IMG/VR virus record: IMGVR_UViG_3300032308_002010 | Span: 1-64,000 of that record | Direction: 5' to 3' (one strand) | Origin: a virus | Length of the DNA stretch: 64,000 bases | Shown: positions 63,759-64,000 of the stretch, one piece after another | How the letters are laid out: each line of letters opens with the position of its first letter | How positions within the stretch are numbered: the first letter of the stretch is position 1 | Program-made: the position numbers and the translations under genes | The notes under the pieces: model-generated | What the model was told of the DNA's origin: nothing | The model's input: the letters and a program-made list of their open reading frames with translations, nothing else | Databases searched by the model: none

Positions 63759-64000
63759 CGGTTTTCTCCGGGTAGTGCAGTTCTTGGATCAGACCTTGAT
63801 TCTGTAAAGAACCGCCAGCCGCAATAATCATCATTTCGTCGTTACGTAACTCTGCAGCGCCGTCATCAAAGGGTAACATTTTTATGGCTGCGGAATCCAG
63901 TTTTGTTCCTACCTTAAACGGCAGAGTGGCCAACATTGCGCCAATATTTTCGACAATTGTGGCCTGCGATTTCGTGGCGTTGTCGCTGTTTTTCTCGATC
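63742..64000 (-). CDS. C-terminal end of a virion gene (partial)
   Basis: The frame is open to the right edge; the ATG at 63936 is internal because coding-like sequence (EKNSDNATKSQATIVENIGA) continues upstream of it without a stop. The visible end reads MLATLPFKVGTKLDSAAIKM to QELHYPEKTDAGIK. Its place upstream of the protease and scaffold genes would suit a portal protein, but the fragment shows no deciding motif. Confidence 0.5.
   Translation of the reverse strand, partial: IEKNSDNATKSQATIVENIGAMLATLPFKVGTKLDSAAIKMLPFDDGAAELRNDEMMIIAAGGSLQNQGLIQELHYPEKTDAGIK

Overview
The window looks like a 64 kb piece of a large tailed phage genome with a contractile tail (myovirus-like). It carries a large terminase subunit, HK97-type major capsid protein, prohead protease, scaffold-like protein, tail sheath, tail tube, tape-measure candidate, baseplate J-like and gp25-like proteins, a beta-helical spike and several fibre-like proteins. 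Coding density is very high. Shine-Dalgarno sequences (GGAGG, AAGGA) precede many starts. The phage encodes a CsrA homologue, a sigma-70-like protein and a bacterial-type tRNA-Thr. The host is therefore a bacterium, probably Gram-negative, but the sequence does not identify it. Both ends of the window cut through genes, so this is an internal fragment.

Layout on the minus strand, read from 64000 down: a partial virion gene, two probable virion proteins, the prohead protease, an acidic scaffold candidate, small head proteins, the major capsid protein, a strong terminator, neck and connector genes, then sheath and tube ending at a second strong terminator (48687-48719). Next come the spike, two tail-assembly-like genes, the 1636-aa tape-measure candidate and the baseplate genes, with a sigma-like gene among them. 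From about 30.5 kb to 15.2 kb lies an adhesion or decoration block: five related genes in tandem, a 1598-aa fibre with cysteine-rich repeats and a collagen-like region, a second collagen-like protein, and Big_1-like and fibronectin III-like domain proteins.

From 15.2 kb to 1 the genes are small and mostly non-structural: a SET-domain protein, a CsrA-like regulator, a zinc-ribbon primase/helicase-like protein, a very acidic protein, a DNA-repair-like protein, a tRNA-Thr, a GNAT acetyltransferase, small membrane proteins and an N-terminal fragment of a dATP/dGTP pyrophosphohydrolase-like enzyme. Only three genes lie on the plus strand: terL, a 391-aa gene and a 92-aa gene. Each overlaps a divergent minus-strand gene at its start codon, twice through a shared CATG, and each overlaps or abuts a convergent gene at its end.

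The most unusual points are the repeated start-codon overlaps, the long intergenic RNA hairpin at 14252-14326 whose two variant pairs are G-U wobbles only on the minus-strand RNA, the Cys-rich repeat plus collagen fibre, the five-gene paralogous array, and the phage SET, CsrA and sigma-like regulators. No homology search or structure prediction was run; family calls rest on recognised motifs and gene order.
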